Source of the DNA: Paraburkholderia sp. BCC1886 | Lineage (GTDB): Bacteria; Pseudomonadota; Gammaproteobacteria; Burkholderiales; Burkholderiaceae | Assembly (NCBI RefSeq): GCF_900996245.1 | Contig: NZ_CAAJGK010000033.1 | Span: forward strand, 1-64,000 | Length of the DNA stretch: 64,000 nucleotides | Direction of reading: 5' to 3' | In this document: positions 40,667-50,043 of the stretch, piece by piece | How positions within the stretch are numbered: the first letter of the stretch is position 1 | How the letters are laid out: every line of letters starts with the position of its first letter | Program-made: the position numbers and the translations under genes | The notes under the pieces: model-generated | The model's database searches: none | What the model saw: the letters and a program-made list of their open reading frames with translations, nothing else | What the model was told of the DNA's origin: nothing

Positions 40667-41998
40667 TCAACGCAGTAGCGCCGACGAATCCACATCGCCC
40701 AGCTTCGCCAGTTCGTCATGCCGCGTATCGAAGATTTGCCGCGCCTGTCTGCCGAACCCAACCCAGATAGCCAGCGAGACGAGCGACAGCGCGCCGAGCA
40801 CAATGAAAGCAAAGGAATATCCATAGTGCTGCGCGAGCCAGCCGCCAAGCAGCGGGCTCATGCAGGCGCCCGCCGCCTGCACGGCCTGAACGGCACCCTG
40901 TCCGAGATTCACCCGCCCGCTGCCATGAAGCAGATGCACGACGAGGGAAGGCACGACCACGCTCTGCAAGCCGGCACCTATTCCATCGAAAATCTGCACC
41001 GGCAGGATGCCCCATGTCGATCCGATCCATGCGGCGGCAATCGCGCGTAGCGGTAGCGTGACGAGTGTCACGAGGATGATCCACCAGAAGCCCCAGCGGC
41101 GGGTCGCGCGACTTGCGCAGGCGGCTGCGATGAGCATGACGATCTGGGAGATGACGATGTTGGCGGCAGTGATCTGACTCGCGTCGGCACGATGGGTCGA
41201 CGACACCGCGAGGCTATACAACGGAAGCATCGCGGAGTTGCCGAGGTTGAACATCGCGAGCGCCACGGCGAGCACGAGCAACGGGCGGTTGCGAAGCAGA
41301 ATGCGCATGCTGTCTGCGCGGGAGTCCGATGTATCGTCGGGCGCTTTTTTGATCATCCCGCGGGCAACAGCAGGATGCACCGAGGGACCGGGGATGCAGT
41401 ACGCGGACACGATGCACGCCACGCCGACCAGCGCGCTCATGCCAAAGATATAGGGAATGCCAAACCACATGCCGAAACAGCCGGACACCACGGCGGCAAC
41501 CAGGTTACCCGCGTGATTCGCGACCTGGTTACGGCCGAACTGACGGTCGAAGTTGTGACGGCCGACGATGCCGAGCGTCAGTCCCGCCAACGCCGGACCC
41601 ATCGTCGCGCCACCGGCGGCAGTGGCAATCTGCGACAACGTGACTGCCCAGAAACCGTGTGCAAACAGAACGATGCCCGCGGCAACGACGGTCAGCGCAC
41701 TTGCGCCGGCAATCACACTGCGACGATGCGAGGTTGCATCCACGAGCGCACCGGCCGGCGTCGTGACGAGCACGCTGACAATGCCGCCGATGGTGAGTAC
41801 GGTGCCGATCGTGTCCGGCGTCCAGCTCTGCGCCTGTAGATAGATGCCGAGGAACGGCCCGACGCCCGCCTGCACGTCGGCGGCGAAGAAACTCACGATC
41901 AGCAGCGGGAGGGTTGGGTTCAAATTGTTTTTCGTGTCTGAGCCAGTCCTGGAAGCGGTAGCAATGCGCGGGCCTGCATGCGTGTGCAAGGCCGGCAA
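40667..41998 (-). CDS. MFS transporter
   Basis: A 12-helix major facilitator of about 440 residues. TPAGALVDATSHRRSV corresponds to motif A, with GGATMGPALAGLTLGIVG and QIFDGIGAGLQSVVVPSLV further on. There is no ATG near the N-terminus: TTG 41998 or a later TTG (before AACCCAACC) are the candidate starts and neither has a good ribosome site. It is convergent with the PhzF gene. The substrate is unknown. Confidence 0.8.
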   Translation of the reverse strand: MPALHTHAGPRIATASRTGSDTKNNLNPTLPLLIVSFFAADVQAGVGPFLGIYLQAQSWTPDTIGTVLTIGGIVSVLVTTPAGALVDATSHRRSVIAGASALTVVAAGIVLFAHGFWAVTLSQIATAAGGATMGPALAGLTLGIVGRHNFDRQFGRNQVANHAGNLVAAVVSGCFGMWFGIPYIFGMSALVGVACIVSAYCIPGPSVHPAVARGMIKKAPDDTSDSRADSMRILLRNRPLLVLAVALAMFNLGNSAMLPLYSLAVSSTHRADASQITAANIVISQIVMLIAAACASRATRRWGFWWIILVTLVTLPLRAIAAAWIGSTWGILPVQIFDGIGAGLQSVVVPSLVVHLLHGSGRVNLGQGAVQAVQAAGACMSPLLGGWLAQHYGYSFAFIVLGALSLVSLAIWVGFGRQARQIFDTRHDELAKLGDVDSSALLR

Positions 41999-42019
41999 GA
42001 GCGTGGCTTCGTTGACTGG

Positions 42020-42454
42020 CTAGCGTCGTTGCGCGATGAACGCTTCCACGTGCTGGATCGCCTTTTCGCACTGATCCAGAGACAGCTGGTGAATCGTGGC
42101 CGGCACCGGGTCGAAGGCCAACTCGGCGGCGACCCAGCGGATGGCTTTGCCGCGCGCCTCGAAAGCATTCACGCCATCGCGCCTGACCTTCCCGGCGACC
42201 AGCGGCTCGAGCGCGTCGTGCAGACGGCTCTTCGCGTCGCGTAGCGAAGCGTCAGCGAGCCGCCCGAGCGGCAGATTGCGCGTGCTCCGGGCATGCGTGC
42301 CGATCCACGCCTGGCATGCCACGCAGATCCACAGAACGCCGTGATCCTCGCGATACGGATAGCCCGCTTCACCATATCGGCTCAGCGTGGCGCGAGCGCC
42401 GCAGTAATCGCACAGCGGTTGCGGTAACGCTTTGATTGGACGACCCACTCTCAC
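42020..42454 (-). CDS. zinc-finger-containing protein (DUF3268-like)
   Basis: A 144-residue protein. An N-terminal zinc-ribbon-like motif comprises CDYCGARATL and CVACQAWIGTH, and a helical C-terminal half follows. This matches the small zinc-finger-containing domain family (DUF3268) that is frequent in Burkholderiales genomes and phages. GTG 42454 is the start: AAGGAGCGCCCG lies directly upstream and no ATG fits. The role is unknown; it may handle nucleic acid. Confidence 0.78.
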   Translation of the reverse strand: MRVGRPIKALPQPLCDYCGARATLSRYGEAGYPYREDHGVLWICVACQAWIGTHARSTRNLPLGRLADASLRDAKSRLHDALEPLVAGKVRRDGVNAFEARGKAIRWVAAELAFDPVPATIHQLSLDQCEKAIQHVEAFIAQRR

Positions 42455-42519
42455 CGGGCGCTCCTTTTTTTCAATGACGGTATCAGCCGGTATTATCGTC
42501 TAGCGCCGGCGGCACGAGC

Positions 42520-43449
42520 TCATTTCCGGCCCGCTCGCGCCGCAGTCCGAAAGCTCCCCACCTGCCGCCCCAACTGTTCCGCGCGGCGATACACCGCCTC
42601 CATCAGCAGCATTGCGCCTCGGGAAGGCGGCGAGAACTTCGAGTACACGAACGTCGAAATCATTTCGAGTTCCTCGACGAGCGGCCGCACAGTGCAACCG
42701 ACACTGCCCGCCGCGAACTCGTCGACGATAGCCAGTCCCAAACCACCTTGCACCAACGCCAGCGCCTGGTCGGCGCGCGTGACGTCGACCACCGAGGTGA
42801 GTTCGACGTCGGCCTGCTGGCATGCCCTGACGATGACCGTGCCAAAAGGAATGTCACGCCTGAACAGGATCATCGGTTCGGAGCGCAGATCGGCGAGTGC
42901 AATGCTCTCTTTCGCGGCAAGAGGATGATTCGCGGGCAGCGCGCACACCATTTGGCCACGCATGAATGGCACCACTTCGAGATGTTCGTGTTCGATCGGC
43001 ATCGACGTCACTGCGATGTCGACCGCCTTGCTCAGCACCTCGAGCGGCATGTCGGACATGAGTGTCGTATGCCAGTCGATCCTGAGCTTCGGCATGCCGT
43101 GTTTCAGTTCGACGATGGCGGGTGCCACGATCGACGGCCCCAGCGAAGGGCTGCAAGAGATCCGCAGCAGGCTCGCCGGACCGAGCGCGAGCGCGCGGGC
43201 GAATTCGTCGACGCGCAACGCGGACTGATAGACCTGCTCGACCTCGCGAAACAGCGCCTGCGCTTCGGCGGTCGGTGTCAGCCGGCCCTTCGAGCGTTCG
43301 AACAGACGCAGGCCCAGCGTGGTTTCGGTATGCGAGACGAGCTTGCTGACTGCGGGTTGTGAGACATACAGCATCTTCGAGGCAGCGTTGATCGAGCCCG
43401 TCAGCATCACCGCGCGAAACACTTCCATTTGCCGCAGCTTGAAGCGCAT
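42520..43449 (-). CDS. LysR-family transcriptional regulator
   Basis: A 309-residue LTTR with an N-terminal HTH (MEVFRAVMLTGSINAASKML, YVSQPAVSKLVSHTE) and a full effector domain. It faces the SDR/amidohydrolase operon at 43737 across 287 bases and is the best candidate regulator of that catabolic operon. The C-terminus ends in a basic tail (FRTAARAGRK). Confidence 0.9.
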   Translation of the reverse strand: MRFKLRQMEVFRAVMLTGSINAASKMLYVSQPAVSKLVSHTETTLGLRLFERSKGRLTPTAEAQALFREVEQVYQSALRVDEFARALALGPASLLRISCSPSLGPSIVAPAIVELKHGMPKLRIDWHTTLMSDMPLEVLSKAVDIAVTSMPIEHEHLEVVPFMRGQMVCALPANHPLAAKESIALADLRSEPMILFRRDIPFGTVIVRACQQADVELTSVVDVTRADQALALVQGGLGLAIVDEFAAGSVGCTVRPLVEELEMISTFVYSKFSPPSRGAMLLMEAVYRRAEQLGRQVGSFRTAARAGRK

Positions 43450-43683
43450 TCAAGGCCTCCCGGATGCCATTCCAGACGATTAACCAAAAGTTATAGGATA
43501 GCTGAAACTTGGCATACGACAACGGGACGATTACTCCCTAGTATCTCCATCAAGCAGGGCGATGAATGCAAGGCGCCCGACAAGACAAGGAGACAGCATG
43601 AACCCCATCTGCCGGCCGGGCGCACGTCGCCAGCGCTACACCGCATTGCCCGTTCCGCCTGTTATCCCGTCTTTCATCCGCTA

Positions 43684-43715
43684 AATCCCTGAATCCTCGA
43701 ATCCCTGAATCCTCG
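43684..43715. repeat. 16-bp direct tandem repeat upstream of the SDR gene
   Basis: Two perfect copies of AATCCCTGAATCCTCG (43684-43699 and 43700-43715), followed by AATCG, the start of a third. It lies in the leader just before the SDR start, whose ribosome site AAAAGGAAGC follows the repeat. Within each copy, AATCC recurs, so the tract is a nested repeat. It may be a slippage product or a binding array. Confidence 0.8.
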
Positions 43716-43736
43716 AATCGAAAAGGAAGCTTCGCC

Positions 43737-44477
43737 ATGAACCACACACTCGATGGTCAGGTCGCGATCGTCACGGGCGCGGCCCGTGGCATCGGCCTGG
43801 GTATTGCCCGTGAACTGAAGAGCGCGGGCGCGCGTGTCGCGATCTGGGACCTGGACGTCAAGGAATTCGATGCGAAGCTGGCAGGCTTCGAAGCCGATCA
43901 TCTGCAGGCGGTGGACGTGTCTTCGTATGAGGCCGTGGAGCGCGCGTTCGCGACGACCGTCGATGCGTTGGGCCACGCGGACATTCTCGTCAACAACGCG
44001 GGCATCAACGGCCCGGTTGCGCCGAGTTGGGAGTATCCCGTCGCGACCTGGCAGCGCGTGCTGGCGGTGGATCTGAACAGCGTGTTCTATTGCTGCCGGG
44101 TCGCCATCCCGCACATGCGTGCACGGGGAGGCGGGCGCATTCTCAATGTCGCATCGATTGCCGGCAAGGAGGGCGTGCAGTACATCTCCGCGTATTCGGC
44201 GGCGAAAGGGGGCGTCATCGCGTTTACGAAGTCTGCCGCAAAAGAACTCGCGCGCGACAACGTGCTGATCAATTGCATCGCGCCCGCCATGGTGGAAACC
44301 GAATTGATGAAGGAGATGTCCGAGGCGCACATCGACGCCAGCAAGGCGAAGATTCCGATGGGCCGGCTGCTGCAGATCGAGGAAGTCGGCAGGATGGTGA
44401 GCTGGATAGTGAGCCCCGCGTGCAGCTTTACAACCGGCTTCACGTTCGACCTGACCGGCGGGAGGGCCACGTATTGA
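43737..44477 (+). CDS. SDR family oxidoreductase
   Basis: A 246-residue classical SDR: TGAARGIGLGIARELKSAG, then AIWDLD (NAD-type acidic residue), NNAGINGPVAPSWEYPV, YSAAKGGVIAFTKSAAKEL (YxxxK) and a C-terminal FDLTGGRATY. It resembles sugar- and polyol-oxidising dehydrogenases in catabolic operons. It is first in a plus-strand unit with an amidohydrolase, an MocA-type oxidoreductase and an MFS importer. Confidence 0.88.
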   Translation: MNHTLDGQVAIVTGAARGIGLGIARELKSAGARVAIWDLDVKEFDAKLAGFEADHLQAVDVSSYEAVERAFATTVDALGHADILVNNAGINGPVAPSWEYPVATWQRVLAVDLNSVFYCCRVAIPHMRARGGGRILNVASIAGKEGVQYISAYSAAKGGVIAFTKSAAKELARDNVLINCIAPAMVETELMKEMSEAHIDASKAKIPMGRLLQIEEVGRMVSWIVSPACSFTTGFTFDLTGGRATY

Positions 44478-44523
44478 AGCCCGCAGCCATCGTGGCGCCT
44501 GAAACGAACCGGACGGTGCATCC

Positions 44524-45408
44524 ATGAGCGTATTCGACGAAGACAGGATCGATTGCCACTGTCACGCGTTCGACCCGGGTCGCTTTCCGTATCGCGACGA
44601 CACCGCGTATCGCCCGGCCCAGCAGGAAGTTGGCACGTCCGCGCAACTGATCCGCGTGATGGACGCGTATGGCGTGCGCCACGCGCTTCTGGTTGGCCCG
44701 ACGAGCGGCTACCGGACCGACAACCGCTGCCTGCTCGACGCGCTGCAAACTTACCCGGAGCGCTTTCGCGGCATTGCCGTGGTCGATAACCACATCCGCC
44801 GGGACGAACTGGCTGTGCTGCGCGAGGCCGGCGTGATCGGCGTGGCGTTCAACCCGGCGATGGAAGGGGTCGACCTGGTGTTGAGCGCAGGCGAGCTGTT
44901 CGCCGCGCTCGCGGATCTGGAGATGATCGCGCAGGTGCAGGTCGCGGGCGATCAGATGGCCGTTCTTGGCCCGTGGCTCGCGCGGCAACCGGCCACGCTA
45001 CTGGTCGATCACTGCGGCCGGCCGCAGACTGCGGCGGGGCTTGGGCAAGCGGGCTTTCAGGCGCTGCTGCGTCTCGCCGATACCGGTCGGGCCACCGTGA
45101 AACTGTCCGGCTGGCAGAAGTATTCGCAGGCACCCCATCCGTACGAAGACACCTGGCCCTACGTCCACGAGCTGTTGCGCACGTTCGGTCCGCGGCATTG
45201 CGTGTGGGGATCGGACTGGCCGTTCCTGCGTGCACCCGAACGTCTCGACTATGGGCCACTGCTGGCGCTGTTCGAACAGATGGTGCCCGACGCCGACGTG
45301 CGCCGGCAGATTCAATGGGAAACGCCGCGCCGGCTTTTCGGCTTCGCTTCTTCTGCGGACACCGCCAATACGGCAAACACGGCGCATGGCGAATCCGTCG
45401 CCTCCTGA
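44524..45408 (+). CDS. amidohydrolase-family lactonase-like hydrolase
   Basis: A 294-residue TIM-barrel amidohydrolase (Amidohydro_2 type). The first metal motif is HxH in RIDCHCHAFDPGRFPY. LLVDHCGRPQ carries a later His, and the conserved Asp is in VWGSDWPFLRAPERL. Family members include L-fuconolactonase, L-rhamnonolactonase and 2-pyrone-4,6-dicarboxylate lactonase (LigI); this protein is the same size. The C-terminus has a short TAN repeat (DTANTANTAH). Its partners (SDR, MocA) fit either a sugar-lactone or a pyrone route. Confidence 0.86.
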   Translation: MSVFDEDRIDCHCHAFDPGRFPYRDDTAYRPAQQEVGTSAQLIRVMDAYGVRHALLVGPTSGYRTDNRCLLDALQTYPERFRGIAVVDNHIRRDELAVLREAGVIGVAFNPAMEGVDLVLSAGELFAALADLEMIAQVQVAGDQMAVLGPWLARQPATLLVDHCGRPQTAAGLGQAGFQALLRLADTGRATVKLSGWQKYSQAPHPYEDTWPYVHELLRTFGPRHCVWGSDWPFLRAPERLDYGPLLALFEQMVPDADVRRQIQWETPRRLFGFASSADTANTANTAHGESVAS

Positions 45409-45432
45409 TCTTCTTACTGGACCTTGAAAACC

Positions 45433-46443
45433 ATGGACACACTTAAACCGCTTCGCTTTGGCGTACTCGGCGCCGCGAAAATTGCGCGTTCGTTTATCGC
45501 GGGCGTCGGCCCTTCGCCCCTCGTCGAGGTCGTGGCCGTCGCGAGTCGCGATCTGGCCAAGGGCAAACAGTTCGCGGACGAAACCGGCGTGCCGCGCGCG
45601 CATGGTTCGTATGAAGCCTTGATCGACGATCCGGATGTGGACGCCGTCTACGTGCCGCTGCCGAACACCTTGCACGCCGAATGGGTCATCAAGGCGTTGA
45701 ATGCGGGCAAGCATGTTCTCTGCGAAAAACCGATCGCCATATCGCAGGCCGACACGCTCGCCATGTTCGACGCTGCGCGCCGCAATCGACGCTTCCTGGC
45801 AGAAGCGTATCCGTATCGCGCGCAGCAACAGACACTCGCAGTGCGCCGGCTCCTCGACGAAGGCGCGATCGGCCGCGTGCAAACGGTGTTCGCGTGCTTC
45901 GGTGTCAAGTTCGCCGACCCGTCCAATATCCGGCTCGACCCGGAGCGCGGCGGCGGCGCGTTGCTCGACGCGGGCAGCTATGCGACGAACATGGTCCGCA
46001 TGGTGGCAGGCGAAAAGCCGACGCGGGTGAACGCGATCGCGCGCTGGGCCGAAACGAAGGTCGATCTCACCGTGATCGCCAGTCTCGAGTTTCCGGGCGG
46101 CGTGCTGGGTCAGATTTCCTGCAGCTTCAATACGGCCTATCACCGGCATGCGTTGATCGCGGGCACCGACGGCATGATCGAAACGACCTTCCTGAATAGC
46201 CCGCCGGATGCCGGGCCACCCGACATCCACGTGCGTCGCGGTATTCCGGCGACGACGCCGCGCGAAACGATCACGCTACCCGGCGGCAGCGGGTTTCTGG
46301 CCGAAGCGGAGAATTTTGCCCGTGCCGTGGCGCTGGGTCCTGAGCAATGGACCGGCAGCACCGAGCAGGAGTCGATCGACACCATTGCGACGCTCGAAGC
46401 GATCGCGCGCAGCATCCGTTCGGGCAACTGGGAAAACGTGTAG
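45433..46443 (+). CDS. Gfo/Idh/MocA-family NAD(P) oxidoreductase
   Basis: A 336-residue dehydrogenase. The Rossmann start is RFGVLGAAKIARSFIAGVG, and the family motif AGKHVLCEKP contains the catalytic-region Lys. GGGALLDAGSYATNMVRMV is the substrate-domain block. It resembles trans-dihydrodiol/xylose dehydrogenases; the PDC-pathway enzyme LigC belongs to the same superfamily. ATG 45433 is preferred over TTG 45424. Confidence 0.88.
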   Translation: MDTLKPLRFGVLGAAKIARSFIAGVGPSPLVEVVAVASRDLAKGKQFADETGVPRAHGSYEALIDDPDVDAVYVPLPNTLHAEWVIKALNAGKHVLCEKPIAISQADTLAMFDAARRNRRFLAEAYPYRAQQQTLAVRRLLDEGAIGRVQTVFACFGVKFADPSNIRLDPERGGGALLDAGSYATNMVRMVAGEKPTRVNAIARWAETKVDLTVIASLEFPGGVLGQISCSFNTAYHRHALIAGTDGMIETTFLNSPPDAGPPDIHVRRGIPATTPRETITLPGGSGFLAEAENFARAVALGPEQWTGSTEQESIDTIATLEAIARSIRSGNWENV

Positions 46444-46551
46444 CCCATTGCTCTATCAGTCCCATCCGGAGATCCCACGATCCGAAGATCGGGACCGCAG
46501 CCCTAACAGACGCATCGAAGACGTCTGCCTCGTTCGATACTGGAGACAAGC

Positions 46552-47898
46552 ATGAAAACTGACGCAACGCTGGCGACGCCCGGAGACCTCTCTCTCGCGT
46601 CGGCGCGCCGATCGCGGACACGCTTCACGATTCTCGCGTTACTCGCGATCGGCACGGTCATCAACTATCTGGACCGCACGGTACTCGGCATCGCGGCGCC
46701 GAGCCTGAGTAAGGATTTAGGTCTGTCGGCAGGTGTGATGGGCATCGTCTTCTCCGCATTCTCGTGGACGTACACGCTTTCGCAGATACCCGCGGGCCTA
46801 CTGCTCGACCGGATCGGCGCAAGAAAGACGTATTTTCTTGCGGTTGCAAGCTGGTCGATTTTCATCATGCTCAACGGGCTGTCAGGCGGCCTGCTGTCGT
46901 TGCTGATTTATCGCCTGGGATTGGGTGTGGCGGAGTCGCCCTGTTTCTCGGCGAATAGCCGTGTGGTGGGCCACTGGTTTCCGCAGCGCGAGCGTGCGCG
47001 CGCGACCAGCGTCTATCAGGTCGGGCAATACGTCGGTCTCGCGGTGTTCAGCCCGCTGCTGTTCTGGATCATCGCGACATTCGGCTGGCGCGCGATGTTC
47101 GTGATCGTTGGCGCGGTGGGACTCGTGTTTGCGCTCGTCTGGTGGCTACGCTATCACGAGCCCCACGAGTCGCGGACGATGAACGATGCCGAGCGCGATC
47201 ATATCGGCGCGGGCGGTGGCCTTTCCAGCGCCGTCGATGCGCAGCGGCCGTTCTCCTGGCACGACGTGCGCAGCCTGCTGCGCCGCCGCGAGATCTGGGG
47301 CGCCGCAATCGGGCAGTTCGCCGGCAACTCGACGGTCGTTTTCTTTCTCACGTGGTTTCCAACCTACCTCGTGACCGAGCGGCATATGGCGTGGCTGAAG
47401 ATCGGCTTCTTTGCGATTCTGCCGTTTCTCGGCGCCTCGGTCGGCGTTCTATTCGGTGGCTGGCTGTCGGATTTTCTGCTACGTCGAACCGGACGCATCA
47501 ACCTGGCGCGCAAACTGCCCATCATCAGTGGCTTGCTGCTTTCGTCGTGTATCGTCGCGGCCATCTATGTGCATAGCGATGCCGCCGTGATCGCGGTCCT
47601 CTCGCTGGCTTTCTTCGGCCAGGGCATGGGCGGTCTTGGCTGGTCGATCATTCCCGACATCGCGCCCAAGCGGTTGATGGGGCTGACTGGCGGCATCTTC
47701 AACTTCACGGCTAACATTGCGGGTATCGTCACGCCGATCGTGATCGGCACCATCGTCGCGATTACGGGTTCGTTCTATTGGGGGCTTATGTTCATCGGGG
47801 CGGTGGCGGTTCTGGGCGCGGCGTCGTATATCTTTATCCTCGGCGATATCAAGCGGATCGAATTACCCGAGACACGGTCGACGGCAAGTATGCCGTGA
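46552..47898 (+). CDS. MFS transporter, anion:cation symporter (ACS) type
   Basis: A 448-residue, 12-helix MFS. The helix-1 motif GTVINYLDRTVLGIAAPSL is the signature of the ACS family (hexuronate, galactonate, glucarate and aromatic-acid importers). AGLLLDRIGARKTYF is motif A, and VAESPCFSANSRVVGHWFP is typical. It follows the MocA-type gene by about 108 bases and is probably the importer for the operon's acid substrate. Confidence 0.9.
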   Translation: MKTDATLATPGDLSLASARRSRTRFTILALLAIGTVINYLDRTVLGIAAPSLSKDLGLSAGVMGIVFSAFSWTYTLSQIPAGLLLDRIGARKTYFLAVASWSIFIMLNGLSGGLLSLLIYRLGLGVAESPCFSANSRVVGHWFPQRERARATSVYQVGQYVGLAVFSPLLFWIIATFGWRAMFVIVGAVGLVFALVWWLRYHEPHESRTMNDAERDHIGAGGGLSSAVDAQRPFSWHDVRSLLRRREIWGAAIGQFAGNSTVVFFLTWFPTYLVTERHMAWLKIGFFAILPFLGASVGVLFGGWLSDFLLRRTGRINLARKLPIISGLLLSSCIVAAIYVHSDAAVIAVLSLAFFGQGMGGLGWSIIPDIAPKRLMGLTGGIFNFTANIAGIVTPIVIGTIVAITGSFYWGLMFIGAVAVLGAASYIFILGDIKRIELPETRSTASMP

Positions 47899-47955
47899 GC
47901 GCCGCGCGGATGAGGTATCGTTGATCGATTGCGTCCATTCATACAGGGCAGACAG

Positions 47956-48834
47956 ATGAAGCGTTCCGACTACGCACTTGAAGACATCGGCAATCTCATG
48001 TTGCTGGAGCACGTCAACCTTACGATTCCCGACCAGCGGCTCGCTACTGCGTTTTACGTCAGCGGACTCGGCTTGACGCGCGATCCATTTCTGATGACAG
48101 GCGTCACCAATATGTGGATCAACGTCGGCCGCTCGCAGATTCACCTGCCGCACGGCGACGCCCAGCGCCTGCGGGGGCATGTCGGGCTGATCGTGGGCGG
48201 CCGCGCGTCGCTGATCGCGCGCCTGCGCGCCGTGAACCCCTGGCTGGAGGGGACACGATTCGGCTGGACCGAGCGGGACGATCGCGTGGAAGTGGTCTGT
48301 CCGTGGGGAAATCGCTACGACTGTCTTGATCCCGAAGCGCGCGCCGCGAGCGATCCGTGGTCGGACATCGACCTCGGCATCGCCTATGTGCAACTCGATG
48401 TGCCGGTTGGTTGCGCGGCTTCGATTGCCGGGTTCTATCGGGAGATATTCGAGGCGCCGGCCAACGTACATGAGCGCAAGGGTGCGGTGCAGGCAGCGAT
48501 TGCGGTGGGCCGGCATCAACGGCTCGTCTACGCGGAAACGCCTGCAGCGAGCCCGACCTACGACGGACATCATATCCAGATCTATGTGTCCGACTTTTCC
48601 GGGCCTTATGAGCGGCTCGCCGCGCGCGGCCTGAGTTATGGCGAGGAGCCTCACCAATACCGGTTCGCCGAGCTCGTCGATCCGGCGAGTGGAACAGCTT
48701 GCTTCACGCTCGAGCACGAGGTCCGCAGTTTGCGGCACCCTCTGTACGCGAGGTCACTGGTGAACCGGAATCCGGACGTGACCAACCGCAATTACAGAGG
48801 AGTCGGCGAAGCGTTCGGCGGGGCGTTGGGCTGA
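47956..48834 (+). CDS. extradiol-dioxygenase-type VOC protein
   Basis: A 292-residue, two-domain vicinal-oxygen-chelate protein about the length of catechol 2,3-dioxygenases. Candidate Fe(II) ligands are His in LLEHVNLTI, His in DGHHIQIYVSD and Glu in CFTLEHEVRSL. ATG 47956 is chosen over 47929 because the extra residues precede the conserved start. It follows the MFS gene on the same strand and could cleave an aromatic diol, which would argue for an aromatic rather than sugar substrate. Confidence 0.8.
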   Translation: MKRSDYALEDIGNLMLLEHVNLTIPDQRLATAFYVSGLGLTRDPFLMTGVTNMWINVGRSQIHLPHGDAQRLRGHVGLIVGGRASLIARLRAVNPWLEGTRFGWTERDDRVEVVCPWGNRYDCLDPEARAASDPWSDIDLGIAYVQLDVPVGCAASIAGFYREIFEAPANVHERKGAVQAAIAVGRHQRLVYAETPAASPTYDGHHIQIYVSDFSGPYERLAARGLSYGEEPHQYRFAELVDPASGTACFTLEHEVRSLRHPLYARSLVNRNPDVTNRNYRGVGEAFGGALG

Positions 48835-48847
48835 GTGTCACGCGGTA

Positions 48848-49708
48848 TCAGGTAGAAGCAATGCCGCGCATCCACGCGTCGATCTCGTCGACGACCTGCT
48901 CGTCGATACCCCAGTAGCCATGCGGCGACATGGAACTGCAACTGTTGGAGGACTTCATGACGCCCCCGCGCACGAACTTGACGGTTGCAGCGGAGTTGGG
49001 CATGGCACGCGCGATCGCGTCGGCCATCGAAGGCGGCGCGACCCAGCAGGCGTCGTTGCGATTCGCGAGCACCAATGCGGGAACATGCACGTCGCCGGGA
49101 TGCGCATCGAACACGGTCTCACGAGATTTGCCGAGAATCGAAACGGATTCGGTGAGCACCACACCGGCCAGTTCACGAGGGCGCGCGTGCGCCGCTGCAT
49201 TCATCGCCGCGATGGATCCCTGGCTCGTGCCCATCACCCATATCGGCAAACCGGAAAGCGAGCGCGCGAACGTCAGAATCTCCTGGGTGTCGGCTGCGTA
49301 CGCGGCACTGCTGCGTTCTCCACGTAAAGAGCGGTGACCGGTCGCGTCGACGATGACGACGCCGTAGCCGCGTCGTGCCCACGACTCGCGCGTCCTGACG
49401 ACGAAATTGTCGCCATGCGCGATGGTCCCGTCGCGCTCGATATCGATCTCGCCACTCCCACCTGGAAACATGACGATGACGCCGCGGGTAGCCGTCTTCA
49501 CACCATAGACGAGCACGCGCTGGTACTCGCCGCCGGCGAGCGGCAAATCCCGTACGCTGGCAGTGCTGGCGCCCACGACATCTGCTGGATTCGAAACGTT
49601 GTCCTGTACACGCTGTTCGTGCGCATGCGTACTTGCGCCGTAAAACGACAAGCATGCCGCGACTGCGGCGATCGTGCGAAAACAAAAACCCGTTTGACTC
49701 AACCGCAT
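48848..49708 (-). CDS. secreted alpha/beta hydrolase
   Basis: A 286-residue alpha/beta-hydrolase. A signal peptide (MRLSQTGFCFRTIAAVAACL, cleavage after about residue 30) precedes a core with GVIVMFPGGSGEIDIE (oxyanion GG), VMGTSQGSIAAMNAAAH (nucleophile Ser in GTSQG), ALVLANRNDACW (Asp) and a C-terminal SPHGYWG (His). Cys pairs suggest a disulfide in the periplasm. ATG 49708 gives the clean signal peptide. The substrate is unknown. Confidence 0.85.
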   Translation of the reverse strand: MRLSQTGFCFRTIAAVAACLSFYGASTHAHEQRVQDNVSNPADVVGASTASVRDLPLAGGEYQRVLVYGVKTATRGVIVMFPGGSGEIDIERDGTIAHGDNFVVRTRESWARRGYGVVIVDATGHRSLRGERSSAAYAADTQEILTFARSLSGLPIWVMGTSQGSIAAMNAAAHARPRELAGVVLTESVSILGKSRETVFDAHPGDVHVPALVLANRNDACWVAPPSMADAIARAMPNSAATVKFVRGGVMKSSNSCSSMSPHGYWGIDEQVVDEIDAWMRGIAST

Positions 49709-50043
49709 TGATACCCCCACGTAATCCACGCAATAAAACAGTAAACGCGCGTTCTTTCCGGCACGAGCCAACGCAGCATAGGGCAACGACGGGTAGGCGT
49801 CTAATATGTTTATCAGGCCCTGTCCATACTTGATAGATATGGATTCGGAAAGTTGAACCGACGCGTCGAAGCGTTCGCGGCACCCGTTAAAAATCTTAAC
49901 GCCCGTAAAATATCCGAACGTTCTGTTCGTTTACACCCGACTGCGTTCCTAACTTCCATCACCATCCAAACCCTTGCCCAGCCGGCCTCCTCGAGATTGG
50001 CACAGGCCTTGCCTTAAAGCCTCCGTCACACAACGGAGGACAC
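49709..50043. other. 335-bp divergent intergenic region
   Basis: No gene is supported. It holds promoters for the secreted hydrolase (minus) and the thioesterase operon (plus). Two inverted repeats lie close together: CGTTAA-AAATC-TTAACG at 49885-49901 and CGAAC-GTTCT-GTTCG at 49915-49929. An ACAACGGAGGACAC ribosome site precedes the thioesterase ATG. Confidence 0.55.
49885..49929. promoter_or_regulatory. two adjacent inverted repeats, candidate operators
   Basis: CGTTAAAAATCTTAACG (6-bp arms, 5-bp spacer) and CGAACGTTCTGTTCG (5-bp arms, 5-bp spacer) have centres about 29 bases apart. They lie about 115-160 bases before the thioesterase start. The sigma-54 activator at the operon's end could bind such upstream sites, but I see no clear GG-N10-GC sigma-54 promoter by eye. 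Confidence 0.45.
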
